Below, piece after piece: positions 16,402 through 24,920 of a stretch of DNA of 35,041 nt. Location of the stretch: NCBI RefSeq assembly GCF_014649715.1, contig NZ_BMTO01000006.1, positions 1 through 35,041 on the forward strand. The letters run 5' to 3'. The notes under the pieces were generated by a model that was not told where the DNA came from, ran no database searches, and was given only the letters and a program-made list of their open reading frames with translations. This stretch comes from Streptomyces lateritius (GTDB lineage Bacteria > Actinomycetota > Actinomycetes > Streptomycetales > Streptomycetaceae). The position numbers and the translations under genes were made by a program. Numbering within the stretch: position 1 is the stretch's first letter; every line of letters begins with the position of its first letter.

Positions 16402-18054
16402 ATGACCTCGGTATCGCGCCGGAGGCTCCTCACCGGTACCGCGGCCGTCGTGGGGGCCACGGCCCTGACCTCACAGGCCGGCGTGACCGCCGCCCAGGCC
16501 GCCGCGCCCGCCGCCGCTGGGACCACGGGGAACACGGAGACCGGCGCCACCGCGCGCGCCCTGACCGTGAGTCCGCAGGACGTCCGCTACTCGGGGCTGA
16601 CCAGTGGGCAGAACCAGCTCTTCCACAGCCGTCCGGACTGCGTCCGCCTGCCGCGCTCCACCGCCCAGGTGGTGACGGCCGTTCAGGAGGCGGTGAGCGC
16701 GGGCAAGCGGCTGAGCGTCCGCGGCGGCGGTCACTGCTACGAGAACTTCGTCGACCACCCGGACGTCAAGGTGATCATCGACATGTCCGGGATGCGGAAG
16801 ATCGACTACGACCCGGCCCACCAGGCCTTCGTCGTCGAGGGCGGGGCGACGCTCGGCGAGACGTACTTCGCGCTGTTCCGGCAGTGGGGCGTGACCCTGC
16901 CCGGCGGCGCCTGCTACTCGGTGGGCGTCGGCGGACACGTCCAGGGCGGCGGCTACGGCAACCTGAGCCGGCTGCACGGCCTGGTCGTCGACTACCTGTA
17001 CGCCGTCGAGGTCGTCGTCGTCGACCCCGACGGCCGTGCCCGCGCCGTCGTCGCCACCCGCGAGGCGGGCGACCCGAACCGCGACCTGTGGTGGGCGCAC
17101 ACCGGCGGGGGCGGCGGCAGCTTCGGCGTCGTGACGCGCTACTGGTTCCGCTCCCCCACCGCGACCGGCACCGACCCCTCGCGGCTGCTGCCGGCGCCTC
17201 CGACCGACGTGCTGGTGACCTGGCTGCAGTGGCCGTGGGCGCAGCTGACCGAGGCGCGCTTCGCCCGTCTGGTACGGAACTACGGCGTCTGGAACGAGCA
17301 GAACAGCTCGCCGACCTCCCCGTACAAGGGTCTGACGGCCCGCCTGGAGCCGGGCCCGAAGGCGGGCGGCAGCGTCCTGCTGTCCATACAGATGGACACG
17401 GCGGTGCCGAACGCCCGGCAGCTCCTGCTCGACTTCGTCGCGGCCGTCAACGACGGGGTGGGGATCACGCCGGTGGAGTACCAGGAGCTGCACCAGCTGC
17501 CCTGGTTCCAGGCCACCGGGTGGCCCGGCTTCTGGATGAGCAACCCGACCGACCGCTACAAGTACAAGTCGAGCTACCACCGCAAGGGTCTGACGGACGA
17601 CCAGATCGGCGGGTTGTACCGGGTGCTCACCGACTCGGACTACAACCACCCGGCGTTCGTGGTCTCGATCGCCGCGCACGGCGGGCAGGTCAACGCCGTG
17701 GCGCCGGCCGCCACCGCGCAGGTGCACCGCGACAGCGTCCTGAAGCTGCTCTGGGGCACGGCCTGGGGCAATCCCAGTGACGACGCCAAGCACTTCGCGT
17801 ACATCCGGCGCGCGTTCTCGACCGTGTACGCCTCGACCGGCGGCGTCCCGGTGCCGAACGCCGTGACCGACGGCTGCTACATCAACTACGCCGACGGGGA
17901 CCTCGCGGACCCGGCGTGGAACCGGTCGGGGGTGGCCTGGCACGACCTGTACTGGAAGCAGAACTACCCCACGCTCCAGCGCGCGAAGTCGCGCTGGGAC
18001 CGGCGCGACGTCTTCCGTCACGCGCAGTCGGTCCGGCTGCCCGCGACGGTCTGA
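16402..18054 (+). CDS. Tat-exported berberine-bridge-type FAD oxidase
   Basis: 550 aa. An N-terminal SRRRLL twin-arginine motif and Ala-rich h-region with AQA-AAP at about 31-36 make a Tat signal peptide, so the folded flavoprotein acts outside the membrane. FAD_binding_4 domain: RGGGHCYENF with His111, and GACYSVGVGGHVQGGGYG with Cys171, the two residues that attach FAD covalently in bicovalent BBE-like oxidases. The C-terminal BBE motif is CYINYADGDL near 498. Such enzymes oxidise alcohols, sugars or phenols, close rings or couple phenols, releasing H2O2. The ATG has AGGGGGAA upstream. Promoter contains operator B, so it is coregulated with the cluster; extracellular late-stage oxidation of the product is inferred. 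Confidence 0.88.
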   Translation: MTSVSRRRLLTGTAAVVGATALTSQAGVTAAQAAAPAAAGTTGNTETGATARALTVSPQDVRYSGLTSGQNQLFHSRPDCVRLPRSTAQVVTAVQEAVSAGKRLSVRGGGHCYENFVDHPDVKVIIDMSGMRKIDYDPAHQAFVVEGGATLGETYFALFRQWGVTLPGGACYSVGVGGHVQGGGYGNLSRLHGLVVDYLYAVEVVVVDPDGRARAVVATREAGDPNRDLWWAHTGGGGGSFGVVTRYWFRSPTATGTDPSRLLPAPPTDVLVTWLQWPWAQLTEARFARLVRNYGVWNEQNSSPTSPYKGLTARLEPGPKAGGSVLLSIQMDTAVPNARQLLLDFVAAVNDGVGITPVEYQELHQLPWFQATGWPGFWMSNPTDRYKYKSSYHRKGLTDDQIGGLYRVLTDSDYNHPAFVVSIAAHGGQVNAVAPAATAQVHRDSVLKLLWGTAWGNPSDDAKHFAYIRRAFSTVYASTGGVPVPNAVTDGCYINYADGDLADPAWNRSGVAWHDLYWKQNYPTLQRAKSRWDRRDVFRHAQSVRLPATV

Positions 18055-18066
18055 CGCCGCCCGCGG

Positions 18067-18105
18067 CGAAGGCCGGGCCCCCACCCTCCTGGGACCCGGC
18101 CTTCG
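18067..18105. terminator. Bidirectional terminator
   Basis: Stem CGAAGGCCGGG (18067-18077) / CCCGGCCTTCG (18095-18105), 11 bp perfect with a 17-nt loop, between the convergent BBE-type and FAD/NAD(P) genes. Confidence 0.8.
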
Positions 18106-18132
18106 TGCCGTCCGCTGCGGAAGTCCAGGCCG

Positions 18133-20196
18133 TCAGGCGTGGGGCTCCCGTGCGAGGAGGGCCGGGGCGGCCCAGGTGCTGGGCAGCCAGGCGAGCGGGA
18201 CGTGCCGGTGGAGGTACGGCGCCGCCAGGGGCCGGCCGCGCGAGGCGGCGAGCCGCGCGTCGGCGGCGGGCAGGCAGGTACGGGCGATGGCGTCACTGTC
18301 GCCGACGATGACCGAGTCGACACCCGGCCTGATGCCCGCGGCGGTCACCCAGTGCACGCCCTCGGTCGGGACGCCGAAGGCGAAGCGGCGCGGGTGCGGC
18401 CGCAGGGCGGCGTCCAGCAGGTGGTAGGGCTTGCGGGAGACGGCGATGCCTCCGGTCTCGTACGGCTCCTCCCCGTCCGCGTCGGGAATCCGGTACGGCG
18501 CGCACTGCCCGCTCTTCAGCAGGCCGCGCACCAGCGCGTCGGCGGTGGTGCGGACGTCCGTCTCGGGCAGCCGGGCCTCGATCAGGGCGGTGACGCGGAC
18601 GCTCGAGCCGGGCACCCGGGCCGAGCGGAGCCGGAACCCGCCGCCGTCCGGGTCGGGTTCGGCCCGGGTGCCGGGGCCGCAGACGTGGACGATCCCGGCC
18701 TCGATCAGGGCGGTCAGCTCCTCGATGCGGCGGGCGGGCGGGCCGATGGAGAGGAAGGCGTTGAGCGGGGTGTACCAGCCGCTCAGTTCCTCGCGGTAGG
18801 ACCGGCCGCCGATCCCGCCGTGGTCGACGACGAGACGGATCTCGTTGCGCAGGTCCCGCAGGACGTCGAGGGCGGCCTTCAGCGGGCTGGTGACATTGCC
18901 CTTCAGCGCCTCGGCGACGTCCGCGCGCAGATGGGGGAGGAGCCAGTCGCGGAAGTCCTCGGGACAGGTGAACACCCGGTCACCGTAGGGGCGTTCGATC
19001 CGCTCCCAGGACCAGCGGCGGGAGCGCGGGACGCCGTAGTGGTCGAGCAGGTCCCCGGTGTCCGCTCCCCCGCCCCGGGCGACGAACTCCGCGCGGAAGG
19101 CGTCGGCGGCGGCCGGCCCGCTCCGTTCGGCGATCAGGGCGTGGTAGTAGACCGCCCGTACCTCGCGGGAGACGAGCGGCCACACGTCCGCACGGAAGGA
19201 CAGCGGCGGCCCGGCGCTCCGGTGCCGTCGGCGCAGGGCGTCGATGACGGCGGGGGTGAGGAAGAGCGGCTCGTGCCGCCCGGAGACGCCCTTCTCGTTC
19301 TCGCCTCGCGCGTGGTACGGAACGCCTCGCCGCGACCCGAGGTACAGCTCGGGCTCCCGCCCGGACGGGCGGTACTCCAACCGTCCGCCGTACCGCTCGA
19401 AGCGGCCGCCGCGCCCGGTGGTCAGCAGCGCGACGACGTCGAAGCAGGTGAGGCCCATGCCGAGGAGGCCGACCCGCCGGCCGGGGGCGATCGGGCGGAG
19501 GTCGAGGTCGGCGGGGTTGCCGGGCGGGTGGTAGGCGAGTCCGCTCCGCTCGGCGTGGTCCGCCAACGCCCGTTCCCGGGCCGTCCGTCGCATGGGGAGA
19601 TGGCCCTGGGCGAGGACGACGGCGTCGAGGGCGTCGAGTGCGGTGCCGTCGTCCAGTACGACCGTCTGCGTGCCGGCCCCGGGGTCTTCCTCGGCGCCTG
19701 GGACGTCGTCGCGCAGGGCGACGGCGGTCTCGCGGTGGACGGTGAGGGTGATGTTGCGGGGCGCGTGGCGGCGCAGCCAGGCGAGCACCCACTCCAGGTA
19801 GTGGCCGTACAGCCGTCGGGTCGGGTACGTGTCGGGACCGAGGGCCTGGGCCTCCCGCCGGTCCTCCTCGGGAAGGGCGCCCGGCGGGGCGAGGTCGTCG
19901 AGGAGGGCCGCCCACTGGTGGAGGCTCGGTCCCGGGACGACCGGGCCCGCGCAGTCGACGCTGTCGTCGGAGAACAGGGTGATCTGCGAGGCCACCGTGT
20001 TCATGAGCAGTTCGGCGTTCTGGTCGGTGCGCCACACCTGGCCGCCGGCTCCGCGCGGGTCGACGAGGTGCACGGCGAACCGGCGCCCCTGCCACTGGGG
20101 AAGGCGGGAATTGGCGCAGAGGCGCTCCACCACGGAGAGGCCGCGAGGACCCGCTCCGATCACACAGATGCGGGTCATTTCCTCGCGGGCCGTCAT
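18133..20196 (-). CDS. FAD/NAD(P)-binding flavoprotein (two-dinucleotide fold)
   Basis: 687 aa. Residues 10-20 (ICVIGAGPRGL) bind FAD and residues 243-253 (GLLGMGLTCFD) look like a second Rossmann site for NADPH; VVLAQGH at 193-199 is the linker motif seen in class B/N-hydroxylating monooxygenases. It matches the broad FAD-NAD(P)-binding family (NAD_binding_9). N- or C-oxygenation of a pathway amine is a reasonable guess; the nitrosuccinate synthase CreE of cremeomycin is a large flavin monooxygenase of related type, but no lyase partner (CreD) is in this window. Start 20196 has no clear ribosome site; the alternative ATG at 20178 has GAGGAA too close. Divergent from the aspartokinase gene; operator C1 lies 92 nt upstream. 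Confidence 0.75.
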   Translation of the reverse strand: MTAREEMTRICVIGAGPRGLSVVERLCANSRLPQWQGRRFAVHLVDPRGAGGQVWRTDQNAELLMNTVASQITLFSDDSVDCAGPVVPGPSLHQWAALLDDLAPPGALPEEDRREAQALGPDTYPTRRLYGHYLEWVLAWLRRHAPRNITLTVHRETAVALRDDVPGAEEDPGAGTQTVVLDDGTALDALDAVVLAQGHLPMRRTARERALADHAERSGLAYHPPGNPADLDLRPIAPGRRVGLLGMGLTCFDVVALLTTGRGGRFERYGGRLEYRPSGREPELYLGSRRGVPYHARGENEKGVSGRHEPLFLTPAVIDALRRRHRSAGPPLSFRADVWPLVSREVRAVYYHALIAERSGPAAADAFRAEFVARGGGADTGDLLDHYGVPRSRRWSWERIERPYGDRVFTCPEDFRDWLLPHLRADVAEALKGNVTSPLKAALDVLRDLRNEIRLVVDHGGIGGRSYREELSGWYTPLNAFLSIGPPARRIEELTALIEAGIVHVCGPGTRAEPDPDGGGFRLRSARVPGSSVRVTALIEARLPETDVRTTADALVRGLLKSGQCAPYRIPDADGEEPYETGGIAVSRKPYHLLDAALRPHPRRFAFGVPTEGVHWVTAAGIRPGVDSVIVGDSDAIARTCLPAADARLAASRGRPLAAPYLHRHVPLAWLPSTWAAPALLAREPHA

Positions 20197-20288
20197 TCGG
20201 GGGCCGTCGTTCCGGCCGGAATGCGGTGCGCCGCTTCGCTCCTGTCATTCGCCATGACGGGAGCCTAGGTTTCCGGCCCGGATTCCCG

Positions 20289-20308
20289 CATCACGCCGAT
20301 GCGGGATT
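20289..20308. promoter_or_regulatory. Cluster operator, copy C1
   Basis: CATCACGCCGATGCGGGATT. It also lies within a slightly shifted palindrome, CCCGCATC at 20285-20292 and GATGCGGG at 20298-20305. The 23-bp block 20284-20306 repeats at 20332-20354 with 19 of 23 identities. It is the copy nearer the flavoprotein gene. Confidence 0.65.
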
Positions 20309-20336
20309 GCACGGGCTCCGAAATGAGCCGCTCCCA

Positions 20337-20356
20337 CATCACGTGGATCCGGGATC
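20337..20356. promoter_or_regulatory. Cluster operator, copy C2
   Basis: CATCACGTGGATCCGGGATC, 48 bp from copy C1 and 76 nt before the aspartokinase ATG. Left half is identical to operator B; the right half keeps CGGGAT in place of CGTGAT. Confidence 0.65.
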
Positions 20357-20432
20357 CGGAATCGGCGGGCGCTGTGTAGAAAGGAGATCGCGCAACGCCA
20401 TCTGCCCCGATCAGCCGGTGCGAGGACGACGC

Positions 20433-21683
20433 ATGTCAGTAGCGGTGAAGAAGTTCGGCGGGAGTTCGCTGTCGACTCCCGGAAGAATTCGTCAGGTCGC
20501 GGAGATGGTCGCCCGCTTCCACCGTACGGGCCGCCCGACGGTGGTCGTGGTCTCCGCCCGCGGGGACAGCACCGACGAGCTGCTCGCGGCGGCGCTGGAG
20601 CTGAACGCGGCTCCTTCGGCGCGGGAGACGGACCAGCTCCTGGCCACCGGTGAGAACGCGTCCGCGGCGCTGCTGGCCCTGGCGCTGCACGACCAGGGGG
20701 CGCCGGCGGTCTCCCTGACCGGCCCCCAGGCCGGGATCCGGGTCTCGGGCAACCATGGCGCCGGGATGATCGCCGAGATCGACCCGGCACGGATCCTCGC
20801 CCATCTGCGGCGCGGGCAGGTCGTCGTGGTCTCGGGCTTCCAGGGCAGTGACGCGGAAGGTGACGTGATCACCCTCGGCCGGGGCGGTTCGGACACCACG
20901 GCGGTGGCCCTCGCGACCGCGCTCTCGGCGGCGAGCTGCGAGATCTACACCGACGTCAAGGGGATCTACACCGCCGATCCCCGGGTGGTGCCCGAGGCGC
21001 GGGTGCTGTCCACGATCGACGCCGGGGTGATGGCGGAGATGGCCTTCGCCGGCGCCCAGGTGATGCACTCGCGCGCGGTGGAACTGGCCGCCTCGCACTC
21101 CATCGACGTCGTGGTCCGCGGCTCGTTCACGACGGAACCCGGAACCACCATCCTCGGACGGAGCATCGACGTGCTCGAATCACAGGGATCGATCACCGCC
21201 GTCACCCATGACACCGACATCGTGATGGCCCTCACCCGCTCGCGCCGGCCACGGGACGGACTGGCCGCCGACGTCCTGACCGAACTGGCGCGGGCTTCGG
21301 TCCCCGTCGACCTCCTCTCCTGGGGGGCGCCGGACGACCACGGCTTCCGGATGGGCTTCGCCCTGCACGGCAGCCGACTGGCTCCGGCCCGCGAGGCGCT
21401 GAGCCGGATCGCGGCCGGCCTCGGCTGCGAAACGGACGTGGACGAGAAGGTCGGCAAGGTGTCGCTGGTCGGGGTGGGGCTGCTCAACCGGCCGGACTAC
21501 ACGGCCCGGATGCTGGCGCTGCTCTCCCGGATGGGCGTGACGCCGAGCTGGGTCTCCTCGACCCATCTGCGGGTCTCCGTGATCATTCCGCTGGACCGCG
21601 TCCTGGAGGCGGTCACGGCGCTCCACCAGGAATTCGGCCTCGGCCGCGACGACCTCGACACCCCCTCCATGGCCGCGGTGTGA
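20433..21683 (+). CDS. Cluster aspartokinase
   Basis: 416 aa, the normal length for actinobacterial LysC. N-terminal amino-acid kinase motif VKKFGGSSL (5-13), VVVVSARGDSTDELL and GRGGSDTTAVALA (substrate and ATP binding), YTDVKGIYTADPR (145 aa later), then two ACT domains. It makes aspartyl phosphate, the precursor of aspartate semialdehyde used by GriI. The ACT regions depart from housekeeping LysC: the canonical QNxSxxEDGKTDITF stretch reads SWGAPDDHGFRMGF and ISTSEIRIS reads VSSTHLRVS, so lysine/threonine feedback may be lost (inference). The ATG at 20433 follows GAGGAC; the frame is open upstream but through the operators. First gene of the operon with griI and griH. Confidence 0.88.
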   Translation: MSVAVKKFGGSSLSTPGRIRQVAEMVARFHRTGRPTVVVVSARGDSTDELLAAALELNAAPSARETDQLLATGENASAALLALALHDQGAPAVSLTGPQAGIRVSGNHGAGMIAEIDPARILAHLRRGQVVVVSGFQGSDAEGDVITLGRGGSDTTAVALATALSAASCEIYTDVKGIYTADPRVVPEARVLSTIDAGVMAEMAFAGAQVMHSRAVELAASHSIDVVVRGSFTTEPGTTILGRSIDVLESQGSITAVTHDTDIVMALTRSRRPRDGLAADVLTELARASVPVDLLSWGAPDDHGFRMGFALHGSRLAPAREALSRIAAGLGCETDVDEKVGKVSLVGVGLLNRPDYTARMLALLSRMGVTPSWVSSTHLRVSVIIPLDRVLEAVTALHQEFGLGRDDLDTPSMAAV

Positions 21684-21741
21684 CAGCAGCCCTGCGGCAG
21701 GAACCCCGTGCCCGCAGCGGTGTGACAGAAGGAGAAGCCGC

Positions 21742-22560
21742 ATGACGCAGAATCGATCGTTCGGGGCGCGATTACGCACCCGCAAGCTCTTCCGGCACGC
21801 GCCGGACCGTCTGCTGGTCGTGCCCCTCGACCACTCCGTCACCGACGGTCCCATCGCCCCCGCCGACGAACTGAACCGGCTGGTCGCGCAGTTGGCGGAC
21901 AACGGGGTGGACGGAGTGGTGCTGCACAAGGGGACGCTGCGCCAGCTGGACCCCGAGCCGTTCACCAGGACCTCGCTGATCGTGCACCTGAGCGTGAGCA
22001 CCGTGCACGCCCCGGACCCGGACGCCAAGTACCTCGTCAGCGATGTGGAGAGCGCGCTGCGGCTCGGGGCGGACGCGGTCAGCGTCCACGTCAACGTGGG
22101 CTCGGCCGGCGAGGCCCGGCAGATCGCCGACATGGCCACCGTCGCCGACGCCTGCGACCGGTGGAACGTGCCGCTGCTCGCGATGATGTACCCGCGCGGC
22201 CCCGAGATCGCCGACCCCCGGGACACCGTCCTGGTCAAGCATGTGGCCACACTCGCCGCCGATCTCGGGGCGGACCTGGTCAAGGTGCCCTGCCCACGCA
22301 CGATGTCCGGCCTCGCCGAGGTGGTACGGGCCTGCCCGGTGCCGGTCCTGGTCGCCGGCGGGCAGCCCGCGGCCACCACCGACGAGCTCCTGGACCACGT
22401 GGCCGGCGTCCTCGACGCGGGGGCCACGGGCCTGGCCATGGGCCGCAACATCTTCCAGTCCTCCGAGCCGGGCAAGCGCGCCCGCCGGGTCGCGGACCTC
22501 GTGCACGCCCCGCGCGGCGTGAGCGCCGGTTCCGCACTGCTCACCGTCAATCCCGCCTGA
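21742..22560 (+). CDS. griI: GriI-type aldolase (C7 amino-sugar acid synthase)
   Basis: 272 aa, DhnA/FBA class I family, matching GriI in length. PLDHSVTDGP has the conserved Asp30, HKGTLR the substrate Lys63, MMYPRGPE the catalytic Tyr150 and VKVPCP the Schiff-base Lys181; the spacing fits archaeal ADH synthase (Tyr153, Lys184 in MJ0400). In grixazone biosynthesis GriI joins aspartate semialdehyde and dihydroxyacetone phosphate. The archaeal relative makes a shikimate precursor instead; the neighbouring griH and secondary-metabolism setting favour the GriI role. ATG at 21742 has GAAGGAG upstream. Codon 11 is TTA (21772-21774), so translation may need bldA tRNA. Confidence 0.88.
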   Translation: MTQNRSFGARLRTRKLFRHAPDRLLVVPLDHSVTDGPIAPADELNRLVAQLADNGVDGVVLHKGTLRQLDPEPFTRTSLIVHLSVSTVHAPDPDAKYLVSDVESALRLGADAVSVHVNVGSAGEARQIADMATVADACDRWNVPLLAMMYPRGPEIADPRDTVLVKHVATLAADLGADLVKVPCPRTMSGLAEVVRACPVPVLVAGGQPAATTDELLDHVAGVLDAGATGLAMGRNIFQSSEPGKRARRVADLVHAPRGVSAGSALLTVNPA

Positions 22561-22607
22561 GAACAGCGAGACCTGAGGAACAGTCCAGACCCCAGAGGAA
22601 GAGGAAC

Positions 22608-23717
22608 ATGAAGCTCTGCTGGCTCGATCTGCGCACCAAGAACGAACTGACCCCCGCGATCCTGGAAGAGGCGGTGCACCAGCGGATCGACGGCGTGGTC
22701 GCGTCCTCCGTCGAGGACCTGGCCGGCCTGCCGCCCACGGTGAAGAAGGTGCTCTTCCCGCGCGGCGCGGCGCTTCCCGAGAACTTCGGCGAGGCCGACG
22801 TGGTCGTCGTGAACCCGGCCGAGCACGGCGACCCGGCGGTGCTGGCCGCCCGCCACCCCGAGGTCGAGTTCGGCCGGTACGTGGAGATCGTGGACGCCGA
22901 GACGCTGGAGGTGGCGTGCCGTTCGGCCGCCACCGAGAAGTGGAGCGTGCTGTGGTTCCGCGACCCGACGAAGATCCCGCTGGAGATCGTCATCGCGGCC
23001 GGCAAGGCGGCGAAGGGCACCGGCAGTCTCATCACGATCGCGCAGGACGTCGAGGAGGCCGAGATCATCTTCGGTGTCCTGGAGCTGGGTTCGGACGGCG
23101 TGATGCTGGCCCCGGCGCGGGTCGGCGACGCGACCGGTCTGAAGGCGGCGGCCGTCTCCCGGACGCCCGACCTGGAGATGGTGGAGCTGACCGTCACCGG
23201 CAGCACCCACATAGGCATGGGTGAGCGGGCGTGCGTCGACACCGTCACGCACTTCCGTCAGGACGAGGGCATCCTGGTCGGCTCGCACTCCAAGGGCATG
23301 ATCCTGTGTGTCAGCGAGACACACCCGCTGCCGTACATGCCGACGCGGCCGTTCCGGGTGAACGCCGGCGCCATCCACTCGTACACGCTCTCCCAGAACT
23401 CGCGGACGCACTACCTCAGCGAGCTGAAGGCCGGCAGCAAGGTGCTGGCGGTGGACGTGAAGGGTCAGACCCGGCTGGTGGCGGTGGGCAGGGTGAAGAT
23501 CGAGAGCCGGCCGCTGCTGTCGGTGGACGCGGTCGCGCCCGACGGGACGACGGTCAACCTGATCCTGCAGGACGACTGGCACGTACGGGTCCTCGGCCCC
23601 GGCGGCGTGGTGCACAACAGCACCGAGCTGAAGCCGGGCGACGTGGTCCTCGGCTACCTGCCGACCGCCGACCGGCACGTGGGCTACCCGATCGAGGAGT
23701 TCTGCCTGGAGAAGTAG
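22608..23717 (+). CDS. griH: GriH-type cyclase (3,4-AHBA synthase; DHQ synthase II family)
   Basis: 369 aa, member of the archaeal-type 3-dehydroquinate synthase family (PF01959). Characteristic blocks: RDPTKIPLEIVIAAG, EADVVVVNPAEH, GSHSKGMILCVSETHPLPYM and RPFRVNAGAIHSY. GriH converts the GriI product to 3-amino-4-hydroxybenzoic acid by cyclisation, dehydration and aromatisation, using Mn2+; the archaeal relatives deaminate to dehydroquinate. ATG at 22608 follows AGAGGAAGAGG. It lies 47 nt after griI, clearly in one transcript with the aspartokinase gene, so substrate supply and ring formation are made together. Followed by a very strong terminator. Confidence 0.9.
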   Translation: MKLCWLDLRTKNELTPAILEEAVHQRIDGVVASSVEDLAGLPPTVKKVLFPRGAALPENFGEADVVVVNPAEHGDPAVLAARHPEVEFGRYVEIVDAETLEVACRSAATEKWSVLWFRDPTKIPLEIVIAAGKAAKGTGSLITIAQDVEEAEIIFGVLELGSDGVMLAPARVGDATGLKAAAVSRTPDLEMVELTVTGSTHIGMGERACVDTVTHFRQDEGILVGSHSKGMILCVSETHPLPYMPTRPFRVNAGAIHSYTLSQNSRTHYLSELKAGSKVLAVDVKGQTRLVAVGRVKIESRPLLSVDAVAPDGTTVNLILQDDWHVRVLGPGGVVHNSTELKPGDVVLGYLPTADRHVGYPIEEFCLEK

Positions 23718-23743
23718 GCCTGGATGTTCCAGGTGTTCGGGAG

Positions 23744-23790
23744 TACGAAGGTGGCCCGCCGCGGGAAGTCCGCGGCGGGCCACCGTCGTA
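23744..23790. terminator. Strong bidirectional terminator
   Basis: A perfect 15-bp stem (23750-23764 with 23770-23784, 5-nt loop) extends by five more pairs past one mismatch to 23744-23790. It separates the convergent griH and O-methyltransferase genes. Confidence 0.9.
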
Positions 23791-23798
23791 CCGTTCCG

Positions 23799-24920
23799 TT
23801 AGGCCGGGACGGCCACGATGACGCTCGTGGACGACCGGGTGGGACGGATCTCCTTGAGCCGGAAGCCGGCCTTGTCGAAGAGGTCGACGAACTCCGACTC
23901 GGTCCGCAGGTGGCCGGTGAGCAGCGACAGCATCACGATGTCCTCGAACTTGCCGAAGTGCGGGGTGTCGCCCTCCGGGATGACCTCGTCGATGACGATC
24001 AGCTGCCCCGAGTGGCCCATCGCGCGACGGATGTTGCGCAGCATGGCGACGGCGTCGCCGTCGTCCCAGTCGTGGATGGTCCAGGACACGACGTACGTGT
24101 CCCCGCCCTCCGGGACGGAGGTCAGGAAGTCGCCCCCGACGCACTCGGCCCGGTCCGAGACGCCCAGCTCGGCGAGGACGGCCTCGGCCTCCGGGACCAC
24201 ACGGGGCAGGTCGTAGGCGACCGCGGTCATCAGCGGGTACCGCTGCAGCAGGGCGCCCACGAGCCGGCCCCGGCCAGCGCCGACGTCGACGAGGCGGCGG
24301 ACGTCGGAGAGGTCGTAGACGTCCAGGACACCGGAGTTGACCATCACCGACATGCTGCTCATGGCGCTGTTGAAGACGGCCGCGAGCTCCGGATGGGCGG
24401 CGAAGTACGTCCACCAGTCGGTGCCGTGCACCTCGTCGAAGGACGGCTTGCCCGTCCGCAGGCTGTGCGCGAGCGACCCGAAGGACCGCTGCCGCTCGGG
24501 CATCCCGACGTACCGCGCCAGGTCACGCATGGAGCCGGGTACGTCGCTGCGGAGCGTCGCCGCCAGCGGGGTGAGGCCGAAGGTCCTCGGCTCGACCTCG
24601 GTGAAGACGCCGACGCTCGCGAGCGCCCGCAGGCCCCGGTAGAGCGCCCCGGGGTCGGTCTCGGTCCGCTCGGCGATCTCGTCGATGTGCCGGACCTCGT
24701 CGCCGATGGCGTCGGCGATGCCCAGCTCGGCGACGGCGACGAGGAGTTGGCTGACCAGGGAGCTGTAGAGCATCTCGTACATCCGGACCGGCGCCGGCAC
24801 GTCACCGGGCAGCTCGGAACCGGGCAGCCGCGTACCGGGGACGTGCGTACCGAGCCCTGGTGTGCCGGGGGCATGCGTACCGGGCTGTAGGGGGCCGCCG
24901 GGCTGTTGGGGTGCAGTCAT
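23799..24920 (-). CDS. SAM-dependent O-methyltransferase (Methyltransf_2)
   Basis: 373 aa. An N-terminal dimerisation winged helix (residues 47-125) precedes a Rossmann methyltransferase with VDVGAGRGRL at 211-220 (SAM), DLPRVVPEAE, and TIHDWDDGDAV where His283 is the catalytic base of this family; HFGKFEDIVML follows. Expected to methylate a phenolic or acidic OH, most simply the 4-OH of the AHBA-derived product. The first 45 residues are an unusual Pro-Gly-Thr repeat (PGTHAPGT, PGLGTHVPGT) not needed for the fold; the next Met is 47. The ATG at 24920 overlaps the ligase stop (ATGA), which supports it. Last gene of its operon. Confidence 0.88.
   Translation of the reverse strand: MTAPQQPGGPLQPGTHAPGTPGLGTHVPGTRLPGSELPGDVPAPVRMYEMLYSSLVSQLLVAVAELGIADAIGDEVRHIDEIAERTETDPGALYRGLRALASVGVFTEVEPRTFGLTPLAATLRSDVPGSMRDLARYVGMPERQRSFGSLAHSLRTGKPSFDEVHGTDWWTYFAAHPELAAVFNSAMSSMSVMVNSGVLDVYDLSDVRRLVDVGAGRGRLVGALLQRYPLMTAVAYDLPRVVPEAEAVLAELGVSDRAECVGGDFLTSVPEGGDTYVVSWTIHDWDDGDAVAMLRNIRRAMGHSGQLIVIDEVIPEGDTPHFGKFEDIVMLSLLTGHLRTESEFVDLFDKAGFRLKEIRPTRSSTSVIVAVPA

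Noticed and set aside
18139..20268. 709-aa open frame antisense to the flavoprotein
   Set aside because: Gly/Val/Arg-rich shadow of a gene with two clear Rossmann motifs.
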